Assembly (NCBI RefSeq): GCF_016097555.1
Contig: NC_054712.1
Location: 45,508,308-45,572,307, forward strand
Length of the DNA stretch: 64,000 nt
Origin: Gigantopelta aegis
Lineage: Eukaryota; Mollusca; Gastropoda; Neomphalida; Peltospiridae
Reading direction: 5' to 3'
The notes under the pieces are model-generated. The model made no database searches. It was not told the DNA's origin and saw only the letters and a program-made list of their open reading frames with translations. Below, in pieces: positions 1 to 13,900 of the stretch. Numbering within the stretch: position 1 is the stretch's first letter; the number at the start of each line of letters is the position of its first letter. A program made the position numbers and the translations under genes.

Positions 1-1021
1 AGCAAATACTGAACGGCAGAACAGTTATTATGACCAAAACTGCCACTTTCTGTAGAGAAATTACCTCGAATCCTTCTTTCGTAGCAAATACTGAACGGCA
101 GAACAGTTATTATGACCAAAACTGCCACTTTCTGTAGAGAAATTACCTCGAATCCTTCTTTCATAGCAAATACTGAACGGCAGAACAGTTATTATGACCA
201 AAACTGCCACTTTCTGTAGAGAAATTACCTCGAATCCTTCTTTCGTAGCAAATACTGAACGCCAGAACAGTTATTATGACCAAAACTGCCACTTTCTGTA
301 GAGAAATTACCTCGAATCCTTCTTTCGTAGCAAATACTGAACGGCAGAACAGTTATTATGACCAAAACTGCCACTTTCTGTAGAGAAATTACCTCGAATC
401 CTTCTTTCTTAGCAAATACTGAACGGCAGAACAGTTATTATGACCAAAACTGCCACTTTCTGTAGAGAAATTACCTCGAATCCTTCTTTCTTAGCAAATA
501 CTGAACGGCAGAACAGTTATTATGACCAAAACTGCCACTTTCTGTAGAGAAATTACCTCGAATCCTTCTTTCGTAGCAAATACTGAACGGCAGAACAGTT
601 ATTATGACCAAAACTGCCACTTTCTGTAGAGAAATTACCTCGAATCCTTCTTTCGTAGCAAATACTGAACGGCAGAACAGTTATTATGACCAAAACTGCC
701 ACTTTCTGTAGAGAAATTACCTCGAATCCTTCTTTCTTAGCAAATACTGAACGGCAGAACAGTTATTATGACCAAAACTGCCACTTTCTGTAGAGAAATT
801 ACCTCGAATCCTTCTTTCTTAGCAAATACTGAACGGCAGAACAGTTATTATGACCAAAACTGCCACTTTCTGTAGAGAAATTACCTCGAATCCTTCTTTC
901 TTAGCAAATACTGAACGGCAGAACAGTTATTATGACCAAAACTGCCACTTTCTGTAGAGAAATTACCTCGAATCCTTCTTTCATAGCAAATACTGAACGG
1001 CAGAACAGTTATTATGACCAA
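1..1021. repeat. 82-bp satellite/minisatellite array, cut by the left window edge
   Basis: Twelve full units of 82 bp plus a 37-bp partial unit stand head to tail and are almost identical. Variation is mostly at unit position 81, which reads g,a,g,g,t,t,g,g,t,t,t,a in order; unit 4 also has one g-to-c change. The array starts before the window and ends abruptly near 1021. The near identity points to recent expansion or homogenisation. No ORF or coding sense is seen. Confidence 0.97.
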
Positions 1022-1918
1022 GACCGTAGGCTGTAGTTTAATAAGCCTCTAAATTTTTCACAGTACTATATTGTGTTCCAGATCTCACCACAGTATAACA
1101 ATCTCATCAATTTGTGGACCCATTTAGCCAATGTTGTGGCCAATGGTTATTTGCCATAGAAATACTAATTATATTGTTCTCGATATGAACAGTATGTAAA
1201 AATTCATGAACAATCTAATTTATAACGCTAAATACAAGTAAAAGTTAAAATCTGACATGTTACTGTTAGTGTTATGTTTCAGCCAACATACTGTTCATAA
1301 ATTATTCAAAGTAACTGACATGAACAGTAACCAAATCCTATATGTTAAAGTCAAACGGTTTAGTTGTGCATTATTAGAATTGTCACCATTAGTATCATAT
1401 TCAGTGTTGGAATGAATATCAGTACTGCTACAAAACATTTTACATCACAATGATTAGATTAAACTAACTTGAAATGCATTTCTGAATTTATGTGCAACTC
1501 TATCAATTATTATTAACATTACTGCACTAAAAACACCCCCATTACCCCAGAATACACAGAACAGACATACTAATCATATATAAAATCCAGTACATAGCAG
1601 CAGACGTTTGTCTGATTTTAGTATATGGCTGACATAAAGGCATTAAGGGCTGTTCCCGACCTGTCTAAGAGGTACCCAACTGTTGACAGATGGTAGAACA
1701 TCAAATGGAAAGCCTCAAATCAAAGCTTGTATAGTGTCCTGCAGCTGAGAAGCTGGCTTGACTATAGCCAATGTATAGGTCGTCGTCACCTAATGTTCCT
1801 CGCACTTCAAAAACGAATCATGTTTCTTTGCACCTAATAGAGAGCATCCAACACAAACACACATCATGGCTTTTTGTTTAGATAATGCAGGTTTTCTACC
1901 ACTGGTTTACCAGCAGTC
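1022..1918. other. gene-free stretch
   Basis: AT-rich unique-looking sequence after the satellite. I see no splice-bounded coding segment, no long ORF and no recognisable repeat. Confidence 0.5.
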
Positions 1919-1920
1919 AG

Positions 1921-2001
1921 GAAAGGAAGGAAGGAAGGAAATGTTTTATTTAACGACGCTCAGCACATTTTATTTACGGTTTTCTGACGTCGGTCCAGCA
2001 G
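1921..2001 (-). repeat. SINE 3' tail fragment
   Basis: After a short GGAA run comes the tail block shared by many SINEs here (atgttttatttaacgacg, then the cggtttt-ctgacg part), in antisense. The head is missing. Confidence 0.7.
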
Positions 2002-2308
2002 TCAAATGCCAAATGTATGGTCGCATACCACTGAACAGAATGGTGGTGGCAATCACGATGGTAGTGCATGATGATGATAATGCTGATGACGTTGATGTAC
2101 TTCACATTATTTTTCTATGTACTCTTTGCACATTATTTTAGTTAAAGCTGAATTTTAAAAAAGTGTAAAATGACAATTTGTATTTTCTGTCTGTATTTGG
2201 CTTCATACATTTGATTTATTCATGAAGTTTTACTGCTATTCATATGGAGTACAATGCCTTTACTCTTCCTGTGGAAATTAACTGATTTTGTCCGATTATT
2301 TGCTAAAA

Positions 2309-2444
2309 GTGGCCCATGATTTGGCTACAGCGGGTTTCCTCTCTCAATATCTGTGTTGTCCTTAACTATATGTCTGACGCCATATAACCGTAAATAACAT
2401 GTGTTGAGTGCGTCGTTAAATAAAACATTTTCCTTCCTTCCTGC
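2309..2444 (+). repeat. SINE 3' half
   Basis: The core gcgggtttcctctctcaat and the tail gtcgttaaataaaacatt are present in sense. The tRNA-like head is missing. Confidence 0.8.
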
Positions 2445-2487
2445 TAATAAACAGTTCCGCATAAAGGATAGCAGTCTCTTTAATTCG

Positions 2488-3190
2488 AGTAGCAGAACAG
2501 AACAGAACAGAACTTTATTTCACTCAAAGCCACCATCCGGTGGCATCTGAGGAGTACAATATATACTTTATATATACATATACACGCATACGTTAAGTGA
2601 CAAGTGTTTATAACAAACAGATAAGTAAGATTAAACTATATAAAATGGGTTTTCAGGAGGTAAAGTGGTTATTTATAATATTAATAAGTTCACAAAGCTT
2701 TTTAAGGATGCTGACACGTTTACAGTTAAACAGTTCTCTAAATTTAATTACATTTGGTCTAATAACATAGTATGGCTTTAGTAATCCTTTTCGTGCCTTG
2801 TTAAATTTATCACAAATAAAAATATAATGAAACTCATCTCCGATATCACCTATATTACATAATGTACATGTTCTATCTTCTTTTGGAACATTAGACCACC
2901 TGCCCTTTTCAATTGGTAAGACATGATTAGATATACGAAATCGGAGAAAAGTGGTATAATTTTTCCTGTTAAGTATATTAAAGTAACTTTCAAATTCTAT
3001 TTTCTCTTTAAAAAGCAGGTATGTAGAACATTTCCCTGATTCAGTAATACTGTAGCAAATCGTAACTTGGGTTTTTGTTTGATTGTTTCTCTGTATTGGC
3101 GAACTGTTTTCTCTTCACACTTCATTAATGCTTTGTCAATAACACAGGATGACTGTGTATTCATGTTCTGCCAGGATACACGTGCTCAGC
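2488..3190 (-). mobile_element. LINE 3' end (CR1/L2-like ORF2 C-terminus), degraded
   Basis: Read on the minus strand this gives a non-LTR retrotransposon C-terminus: a segment like RFRISNHVLPIEKGRW, then the zinc knuckle CTLCNIGDIGDEFHYIFIC with C-x2-C-x8-H-x4-C spacing, then a stop near 2650 and a 3' UTR ending in a repeated gttct motif. The upstream part is in another frame, with an apparent insertion around 3020-3070. Only the last 170 or so codons remain, the usual 5'-truncated form. Assignment to the CR1/L2 group is from family memory. Confidence 0.75.
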
Positions 3191-3287
3191 TGTCAGGATT
3201 GGAGTCTGTTGTAGTCTTCATTTAAAAAATAAAACTTAAACAACCAGCACATGTAGGGCGTTGAGTCGACGAATGTCAATGTCGTGT

Positions 3288-3508
3288 TCACCATGGATGT
3301 TTTTCACAGATGTACCTATACTGCATCATGCAGGAGACGTCGTTCCACCTCGCCGTCCACGGTTTCAGCACCACGCAGTCCTCACCATCAACGGCGTCGT
3401 TCGGCTCCTTACCACCCCACTTCGTGAACCCGACTGTGTGTCCGTCCTGCCACACGAACACTCCCTCGGTGACCATGTCTGTGAGGCCAATGTAGTAGTG
3501 ACCTCGAC
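3288..3508 (-). CDS. lectin gene exon 4: C-terminal half of the C-type lectin domain
   Basis: Acceptor ttttag, ending in TGA. It carries [28 protein letters not shown] and YICEKHPW, i.e. both halves of the calcium/sugar site and the last two disulfides. Confidence 0.9.
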
Positions 3509-5300
3509 CTAAAATACAAAAAATTAAGTTTGTTTTGTTTAACGACACAATTAGAGAGGAAGCCTACTATATTTTTCCATTAGTAGCCAGGGATCTTTTA
3601 TATGCCCCCATCCCACAGACAGGATAGCACATACCACGGCCTATGATATACCAGTCATATTGCATTGGCTAGAATAAGAAATAGTATAATAAGGCCCACC
3701 AAAGAGGATAGATCCTAAACTGACCGAGTATCAGGTCAGCGCTGTATCACTGGGCTACAAGAATAGTTTAGATCACTAGAAAATTAAAAACATTCTGGTA
3801 GTAAACGTCTCAGGGACAGATCCACAATTTTGTAAAGGGGTGCCACAAAATGTTAAAAACGGCACGTTTAACACGGATGAAGACAAATGGACAGAGCTTC
3901 CAGAGTGAACGAGATCTGTAGGGGGTTCGAGGGCATGCTGCCCGGGACATATTGAAATAAAAGATGCTTGGAGACACATGTTCATAGAGAACAGTCGAAC
4001 CTGCGACCCATCGCACCATAGGGGATTTCCCTACCGCCAGTTAGTGTGTGCTTTTTACCACCAGTCAGTGCTTGCTTTTTACCGCCAGTCAGTGTTTGCT
4101 TTTTACAGCCAGTCAATGTTTGCTTTCTACGCTAGTCAATGTTTGCTACCTACCGCCAGTCAATAGTCGCTTTTTATTGCCAAATCTAAGCTTGTATAAG
4201 CTTGCTTATCTATAGTCTGTTTATAGTCTATAAAACTGTTTTTGGTAAATAACTTCAGTTTGGTTTGACATAACAAGAAAAGTAAAGGTATTTTGGAAAT
4301 AACAAAAAACATACTATTTTTGTGTGCAATGTAGACAACAATCGGCTCAACAACAAAAAAACTGTTAGTAAATTTCATATTATGAAAAAAAGCGTTCGCT
4401 GTGGGACGGTCTATAGGTCTATTTTCTGCGTCAGTCTAAAGCAAGCGCTTCCTCTTTGCTTTCAATCTAACACAAATGTCACCTATTTGTTTTCTACCGC
4501 CAGTCAAAACCAAACATTACAAATTGTTGCTTTTTTTTCCACCAAAGATGGACATTACCTGTTGTTGCATTAATGTAGCTATTGACAGCTGTATTTTTCT
4601 CCTCCGTGTCCAGGACAATCAGTCTGGCACATGATTGGCTACAGATGTCACGTGCCTTGTCAAAAGATTGTTTGTTCGTTGACGCCTTAAAACATATGTT
4701 CAGCCTGTCAATCAGCACATACCCATCTACGACTGGACAGTAACCTGTAAATATAGTTCTGATCACTATTTGTATTCTGTACACACTGTAATGTATTGTC
4801 TATAGGAACGTGCATATAAAAACATCCCGTTTTACTTTATTTGTGGGCACCGGCCTCGGTGGCGTCGTGGTTAGGTCATAGGTATACAGGCTGGTAGGTA
4901 CTGGGTTCGGATCCCAGTCGAGGCATGGGATTTTTAATCCAGATACCGACTCCAAACCCTGAGTGAATGCTCCGCAAGGCTCAATGTGTAGGTGTAAACC
5001 ATTTGCACCGACCAGTGATCCATAACTGGTTCAACAAAGGCCATGGTTTGTGTTATCCTGGCTGTGGGGAGCGCAAATAAATGATTCCTTGCTGCTAATC
5101 GGAAAGAGTAGCCCATGTAGTGGTGACAGCGGGTTTCCTCTCCAAATTTGTGTGGTCCTTAACCATATGTGTTGAGTGTGTCGTTAAATAAAACATTTCT
5201 TTCTTTCGTTTTATTTGTGGGCAAGAGTATGATATGTAACGGCAGCGAGATCCCCGTCTCTCTCTCTCGCTCGCTCGCTCGCTCGCTCTGATTCTCTCTG

Positions 5301-5381
<81 letters not shown>

Positions 5382-6966
5382 AAATATCGTGTACATGTTG
5401 TCCTTAGCGGAAATTATAATCATAGCTACAAAATAAGTATTTGTTGGGTTATGTTAAAAAACAGCGCAACAGTTTCATATTCAAACACATTTTACACGTG
5501 ACTCGTGCATTGCATGCTTTTCATGCAGTAAAGAATTTTTTTTTTCTTGTAACCTGGTGCCAATAGAAGCTAGAGCAGTTGGATTTATTTGTGTAAATGC
5601 TCACATAATCACTTTATTTAAATGCCGCGCCTAAGTACAGATGATAGGAGTAGAGCATTGGGGTGCGTTGAAGCAGGATGGAGCATGCCAAGAGTTGCAA
5701 AGCACCTTGGAGTACACCAATCTACCATCAACAGGCTTCTCATAGGGTGTATACTACCAAATCAAATCCCATAGACGACAATAGTAACATATGTGGCTAA
5801 AACTCCTACCTGCAACGTATCAACCGACATAAACGCCACGGATATAAATACTACCACCCCTTACACTTAAAGTGAATCAGAAAAAAAATGGGGGTCAAGC
5901 TGCTTGTTTCTGAGATAACGGGTAGCGTCTATAACTACCCTAGTTTCGCACAAAATTCGAGTACTTTTTTTTACAGGTACCCCATACATGTTTCAAGCAC
6001 AAGGCTACTTGACACATTGGTACTAGATGAAATAAAATTGCACTTTTTTTTTTACCCAGATCAAACTATTATTTTTTACAACCAACACACTCACATTTAT
6101 AACCAATCACAGGACTTGTGGTGTTCACTTCTCTATCAAAAGTTCGGTGTACCTCGAACTTTGACCCAGCCAGAAGTTATTTGGTTTAGTACTACCTCTC
6201 AGGCGTCATCAGCAAACAAACGTTGTCGCAGATCGACCATGTAGTGGTCCATCATGTTGTGGGGTGCCATTAGTTGGGTACGTCGTATCCCACAAGTCAT
6301 CTTCCAAAATAACGGTGCAGGTCGTGGTAGAGGCGTTACAGCGAGATGTTACATCAATGAAGTCCTGCAGCCTGTAGTTGTTACATTCATGGCGGGTCGA
6401 CGTCAGTTGATGTTCCAGCAAGAAAAACGCGAGGGCTCGCACTGCGCGACTCACACACGATAGCACAGAATAGCATCTATACCATCGATTAGCCTGCGTT
6501 GAGTCCTGATTTAAACCCAACTGAGCACCTCTGGGACAAAATTGAACGTAGGATACACCGCCGTCATGTGCTGCAAGTAACGTTGCAGGAACTTTGTGAT
6601 GCCGTCATTTATGAGTATGACAACATCCCTAGAGCCTTCATACGGAACCTGTTTCTATCTATGGAACGACGATGTGCCGCAGTGATCAACAACAACGGTG
6701 GCCACACCCATTACTAACTTTTCGGACCCATTCATAAGCGATTTTTAATTAATCCTGGCCGGATAACAACGTTTGCTAATTGAAACAATAAAGTTCATCC
6801 ACAGACACGTTCGTATTCACATCGGATTATGTTTCTGTAATAAAATATCATCTGAGAAATATCTGTCTAAAATTGGGCATATTTGATGATAATGTCGCAC
6901 CTCGTGTTTCTTTTGTCGCTTAATATATATATGTATTTATACATGTATGTATATATATATATATCG

Positions 6967-7044
<78 letters not shown>

Positions 7045-7821
7045 CTAATTACTCCTACTATCATCATCATCATTAATAATATCATCCTCATCGAGAAACC
7101 AATAATTGGGCTATTCCACATTCACGCCAGTGCACCACGACTGGTACATCAAAGGCCTTAGTATGTGTTATCCTTTCTGTGGGATGGGGCATGTAAAAGA
7201 TCCCTTGTTACTAATGGAGAAAAGTAGCGGGTTTCCTCTCTATGACTACATGTCAAAATTACCAAATGTTTGACATCCAATAGCCGATGATTAATAAATC
7301 AATGTGCTCTAGTAGTGTCGTTAAACAAAACAAACAAACGTTTGCTTAAAATAGTATCTACGCACGTATTCCACCACTATTGATTTTACATAGCTGAGCT
7401 TTCATACCTTATCCTATGTAGCAACTAAATTAGAAAAAATAAGTGATTAGGTTTCACTTCACAGTTTACTTTCAGGTTACAAGCGTTCTTTCACCATGAT
7501 AGTTCCTAATTATGACGTGTTGTTGTAGTATTATAGTTTATATTCACTTTTATTAATTAACAAAGAATTCAAACGATTTGAATTCGTCAATGGTTAGTCC
7601 TCTGGCTGAATTTTGCTAATCTAATATTGTGCATTGACTTTTAGAGACGTGGGTGTACAGCAGAACAGTTGACCGGTTTAAATCGGTTCTGCGAGGGATA
7701 TACAAACGGAAGCAACTCTAAGAATACAGTATAATTAGCATTAGTGTACAGACAACTTACTACCTGAAATGGCATTCAGTTCTGAATGCAGGGACTAACC
7801 CTGTTTTACACTCGTATTATG

Positions 7822-7918
<97 letters not shown>

Positions 7919-10900
7919 CACACACACAAACACACACACGCATGCACACACACAGACACACACACAAACACACACAGGCACACACACATACAGCCTCACA
8001 CACACACAGGCACACACACACATACAGCCTCACACACACACACACACAGGCACACACACACAGGCACGCACACACACACACACACACCCACACTTGAGAA
8101 CTGCATAACCTAACCGTCAAATCAGTTCTGACTCTTAACAGAATATAATGAAGGAAAAAAAAGGGTTGCCACTAATTGGCTACAATAATGGTGTGATCCA
8201 CGTGTGCATTCAAACACTCATTTGTTTACGGACACTGCAGACAGGTTTTGCTCACAGTGCTGCCGTGCGCTATACAGTTGCAGTCCTCTCTCATCTGTAT
8301 GCCCTCCCCCCACCCCACCCCACCCCCCCTTAACCATATGTCCGACGCTATATAACTGTAGACCCTAATAAAAATACTGAGTTTGTCCTTAAATAAAGCA
8401 TTGCTTCTTCCTAATTCAAATGTATTGCATACAAGCATTAAGATACATAATTATTACCATCTATAGTCGGTGGTGCAATTCAACAAACAATTGTAATATG
8501 GTCACCTGGGTCGGGATAGTAGTAACGCCATCCTAACGAAGGGACATGATTGGCGCTGTTCGCAAACTTGACAGAAAGCAGACGGCACGTGCGATCACCA
8601 TTGTAGGAAAACGAGACACAGTAACGGTTCTGTTGACACTCCAGTGCACATGTCAGTTTCGTTCTGACATCACTCAGAGAGTATATGACGTTGTTGGTGA
8701 TTGTGACATCATCAAATGAGACATTTCTGATCAATTTGGCATACCTGAAGCCATCATCACAGCTGCAAGACATAACATAAAGAAAAACACAAAGTTATAT
8801 CAACGGTTATTATTAGCGCCCTTCATACAAAATGTGTATCTATCGACAATTTATCTTAATATTTTGTAACACAAACCTGTGAAATAGCAGACTACTCGTC
8901 GGTTATAAAACGGAGACTTAATATTTTTGTATGACATAGATAACAGTTAAACAGAAGACACGTCAGAAGCAAGTACACATTGGGGGGGTGGGGGGATGAC
9001 TAAGATCGAGCTCAAAGCAAAGTTTCTAAGGGGTTCGGGAGTATGCTTCCCCTTAAATGTTTAAAAACTGGATGTCCTGAAACGCAATTTTCTGCATTCT
9101 ACAAGTAAAATTCATCTATGCCTTAAGATTTACTACCAATACTACTTTTGATTCGGAATTATTGGAGTGGTGGGTAGATCCCCCCACCCACTCTACCGTC
9201 CCTGTTAAAGCCAAATGATATTAAAGAATGGCGTGCGACAATAAGATAAATAATGTCGATGGTCCCATCTAAATGAGTACAATTTAATAATAAACATGTA
9301 TCCAATACTTCGAAGTTTAATGACAGAACTTAATTAATGCGAAACTATTTTACTGGGGAATAAAAACCATATTATATTTGTGGGCTGTACACACTGGAGG
9401 GCACCCACACGGTCTATGGGTCGTGTTGTGGGCTGTACACACTGGAGGGCACCCACACGGTCTATGGGTCGTGTTGTGGGCTGTACACACTGGAGGGCAC
9501 CCACACGGTCTATGGGTCGTGTTTTGGGCTGTACACACTGGAGGGAACTCACACGACACCCACACGGTCTATGGGTCGTGTTGTGGGCTGTACACACTGG
9601 AGGGCACCCACACGGTCTATGGGTCGTGTTGTGGGCTGATAGGCCAATATAAGATGTGGTCGGGGAGGGTGTATTTATGTGTAAGTTTAAAAGATAGTTT
9701 CTTTGAAGATTGTGTAGTATTTGTATTTAATACTTAGTTTCTTACAAGACTTTGTTATATTTATGTTTAAAACTTAGTTTCTTATAAGATTATATTAATT
9801 TTATAAAACTTAGTTTCTTACAAGATTGTGTAGTATTTATGTTTGAAACTTAGTTTCTTGGAAGATTATGTTTTATTTATGCTTAAAACTTGGTTACTTG
9901 TAAGGCTACATTAATTTTTAGAAAACTTAGTTTCTTTCACGATTGTGTAGGGATTTTTTAAAAATGTTTTAAACGTGGTTTCTTATAAGATTATATTAAT
10001 TTTTATAAAATTTAATTTCTTACAAGATTGTGTAGTATTTATGTTTAAAACTTGGTTTCTTACAAGATTGTGTTGTATTTATGTTTACAACTTGGTTTCT
10101 TATAAGATTGTGTTGTATTTATGTTTACAACTTGGTTTCTTACAAGATTGTGTTGTATTTATGTTTACAACTTGGTTTCTTACAAGATTGTGTTGTATTT
10201 ATGTTTACAACTTGGTTTCTTATAAGACTATATTAATTTTATAAAACTTAGTTTCTTACAAGATTGTGTAGTATTTATGTTTAAAACTTGGTTTCTTGCA
10301 AAATCATGTTTTGTTTATGTTTAAAACTTGGTTTATTATAAGGCTATATTAATGTTTATAAAACTTGAATCCACTACTGGTTTAAACCCTAAAGATCTCA
10401 CTAATTATGGAGATTATTTTATTGCAATGAAAAAAGAATATATAACAAATGTGTTTTGGAGAGATGCCTTATACAGCTGGGTACTAGTTCAACAAAACCA
10501 AACGTTACAAAACACAGAAGATATCCAGGGACTGAATATTTGGTATAATACGAAGATATTAAAAAATAATAAACCATTTTTATATAGGAGTTTTATTAAC
10601 AAAGGAATTATTTGTATTAACGACTTACTTGATGAACAAGGAAACCTTTTTGAATTTGAAACTTTCACCCAAAGATATAACATAAAACAATTTTTTTATA
10701 TTATGCATCGCTAATGAATGTTGTAAAATCTTTTTAAAAACATTAAATATTATAAATAATTCATTTATTGCTGTTAAAAGACCAGTTCTACAGTTTAAAT
10801 TAAAACTCTTGTTAAATACAAACACGGTAAGTAAGGTTATATACAACATTTTGAACAATAAATTACACTTCAAACGGCACAAACAAAATATGCAAACAAG

Positions 10901-13900
10901 GGTCTAACATTTGACCGCTTTACATGGGAAAAATATTATGTTTTACCTTTTACATGTTTAAAAGACACCACTTTGATATGGTTTTAGTACAGACAGTTAC
11001 ACAGAATTATTGGTACAAATACTTTTAACATATGATAAACTACGTAGATTCAGATAAATGTATTGTTTGTAATAACTTGCGTGAAACTTTGCAACATCTG
11101 TTTTATGACTGTGCCAAAGTACGACAGCTTTGGATAGCTGTAGAAAATGGAATATTTGACAAAATAGGAGTTCAAACTTCACTTAATAAAAACGTAACAT
11201 TTGTTTTATGACTGTGCCAAAGTACGATAGCTTTGGTTAGCTGTAGAAAATGGGATATTTGACAAAATAGGAGTTCACACTTCACTTAATAAAAACGTAA
11301 CATTTGTTTTATGACTGTGCCAAAGTACGATAGCTTTGGATAGCTGTAGAAAATGGGATATTTGACAAAATAGGAGTTCACACTTCACTTAATAAAAACG
11401 TAACATTTGTTTTATGACTGTGCCAAAGTACGACAGCTTTGGATAGCTGTAGAAAATGGAATATTTGACAAAATAGGAGTTCAAACTTCACTTAATAAAA
11501 ACGTAACATTTGTTTTATGACTGTGCCAAAGTACGATAGCTTTGGATAGCTGTAGAAAATGGGATATTTGACAAAATAGGAGTTCACACTTCACTTAATA
11601 AAAACGTAACATTTGTTTTATGACTGTGCCAAAGTACGATAGCTTTGGATAGCTGTAGAAAATGGGATATTTGACAAAATAGGAGTTCACACTTCACTTA
11701 ATAAAAACGTAACATTTGTTTTATGACTGTGCCAAAGTACGACAGCTTTGGATAGCTGTAGAAAATTGGATATTTGACAAAATAGGAGTTCACACTACAC
11801 TTAATAAAAATGTAGTTATCTTTGGATGATAGATACTGATTTGGTTAAAACTGTAAACTGGTTAACAATTAATATTAAATATTATATTTACACAATGAAA
11901 ATGTTTAAAAGTAATTTATGTGTTAATGCTATAAAAGCTATTTTAAAAAGGAAATTTGAAATAGAGAAATACATTTATTTTAAAAATTGCGAGTATGAAC
12001 AATTTAATGACTGCTGGGACAAGTGGCTTGACCTTTTTTATTGGAAAAAAAAGGAAAACAAGATACACAAACTCAGTAAAATGTCTGTCTGCTAACTGTA
12101 GTCATTTTTCTTATCAGTATTTCTACTCCATCAAACAAACAAAACAAAAACATAAAACCAAAGAAAACAAATTCCACTTTTTCATTTATTCATTTATTTA
12201 TTCTTATTTCTTTCTTTCTTTCTTTTCTCCTCAGGTCAAAACTTACTGCGGCACAAATAACAAGATAATTTGGTACATTTAAATCACTAAAAATGTATGT
12301 GTATATCTGAAAATCAGTTTATGTATGTATACATTGCGTATAATGTATGGATATGTATGTTACAAACACATTGTAAGTCAATGATTCAAGGCACCCCATC
12401 ATTGACATTGTCACATTGATCTGGGGCAATAACTTTTTTTTATATAAAACTTAGTTTCTTACAAGATTGTGTTGTATTTATGTTTAAAACTCGGTTTCTT
12501 ATAAGACTTTATTAATTTTATAAAACTTAGTTTCTTACAAGATTGTGTAGTATTTATGTTTAAAACTTAGCTTCTTTCGTGATGTATATATAAAACTTAG
12601 TTTCTTACAAGATTGTTATGTATAAAACTTAGTTTCTTACAAGATTTTTATTTATAAAACATAGTTTCTTACAATATTATGTTGTATTTATGTTTAAAAC
12701 TTAGTTTCTTACAAGATTTTTATTTATAAAACATAGTTTCTTACAATATTATGTTGTATTTATGTTTAAAACTTAGTTTCTTGTAAGATTGTGTGGTATT
12801 TATATACAACACTTAGTTTCTTACAATATTTTGTGATATCTCTATTTAATACTTACTTTCCTATAAGGTTGTGTGGTATTTATGTCTTGAACTTATTTTC
12901 TTACACAATTTTGTTCTATTGGTGTTTAAAACTTAGTTTCATACAAGATTTTGTTGTATTTATGTTTCAAACTTAGTTTCTTCTAAAGTTCTGTTATGTC
13001 TATAAGCTTGGTTTCTTATAGGATCATGTTGTATTTATTATGTTTAAAACTTAGTTTCTTACAAGATCGTGCTGTATTTATTATGTTTATAAACTTAGTT
13101 TCTTATAAAATTCGTCTTTTATTTATGTTTAAAAGTTAGTTTACCCGATTTTGTGATATTTGTGTTTTAAAATAAGTTTCTTGCTAAAATAGTACTTTTT
13201 CCAAATGTTCTCAATTGTCACACATCCTCACGATTCAGCAGGGTGTATTTTATTTCTAAAATATATTTACAAAGGAAACGGCATCATAAAAAAGTTTGTT
13301 TTGTTTAACGACACAACTAGAGCACATTGGTTTATTAATCATCTGCTATTGGATGTGAAACATTTGGTAATTCTGACATATAGTCTTAGAGAGGAAACCC
13401 GCCACATTTTTCCATTAGTAGTAAGGGATCGTTTATATGCACTTTCCTACAGACATGATAACACATACGACGGCCTTTGATATGCCAGTCGTGGTGCACT
13501 GGCTGGAACGAGAAATAGCCCAATGGGCCCACCGACGGGGATCGATCCTAGCAGCAGTATCAAAATCATAGCATGTACTATAAAGTTAGACGAAGACACT
13601 GGGTCGGTCACCTGGTATTGGATTTTGCTGTAATGTACATTTTACGTTATTAATACACACTAACAGAGGGCCATGGGGACAAACCTCCCTCACCCCCAAG
13701 CACACCTTTTTTTTTTTCTTCACCACTTTCTATATTTTCCTATTGCCACATAATATGACTCATGCCCCTCTCCCACCCCCCAATATAAAAATATGCCTAC
13801 ACCAGTGTTAATACAGCAAAAACGTTTGTTAAAATTTGTTTTGTTTAACACCACTAGAGTGCATTGATTTATTAACCATCGGCTATTGGATATCAAACGT

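Noticed and set aside
1-1021. Regular repeats resembling a CRISPR array
   Set aside because: Units are contiguous without unique spacers and the window is animal DNA.
4852-4945. tRNA-like gene with internal promoter boxes, also in many other places
   Set aside because: These are SINE heads; the cloverleaf cannot be completed and all copies continue into a SINE core.
5888-6244. 118-codon open frame [10 protein letters not shown]... as a gene
   Set aside because: Contained in MITE M1 and open only in part of the copies; it runs on into unrelated Tc1 sequence.
5159-8120. Open frames rich in Arg-Glu, Ser-Leu, Thr-His or Cys-Val
   Set aside because: They are translations of CT/GA and CA microsatellites.
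9334-9737. Open frames with 16-residue repeats on both strands
   Set aside because: By-product of the 48-bp minisatellite, whose unit is a multiple of three.
10328-10714. 128-codon open frame as a host gene
   Set aside because: Motifs are those of LINE ORF2, and its first codons come from the minisatellite.
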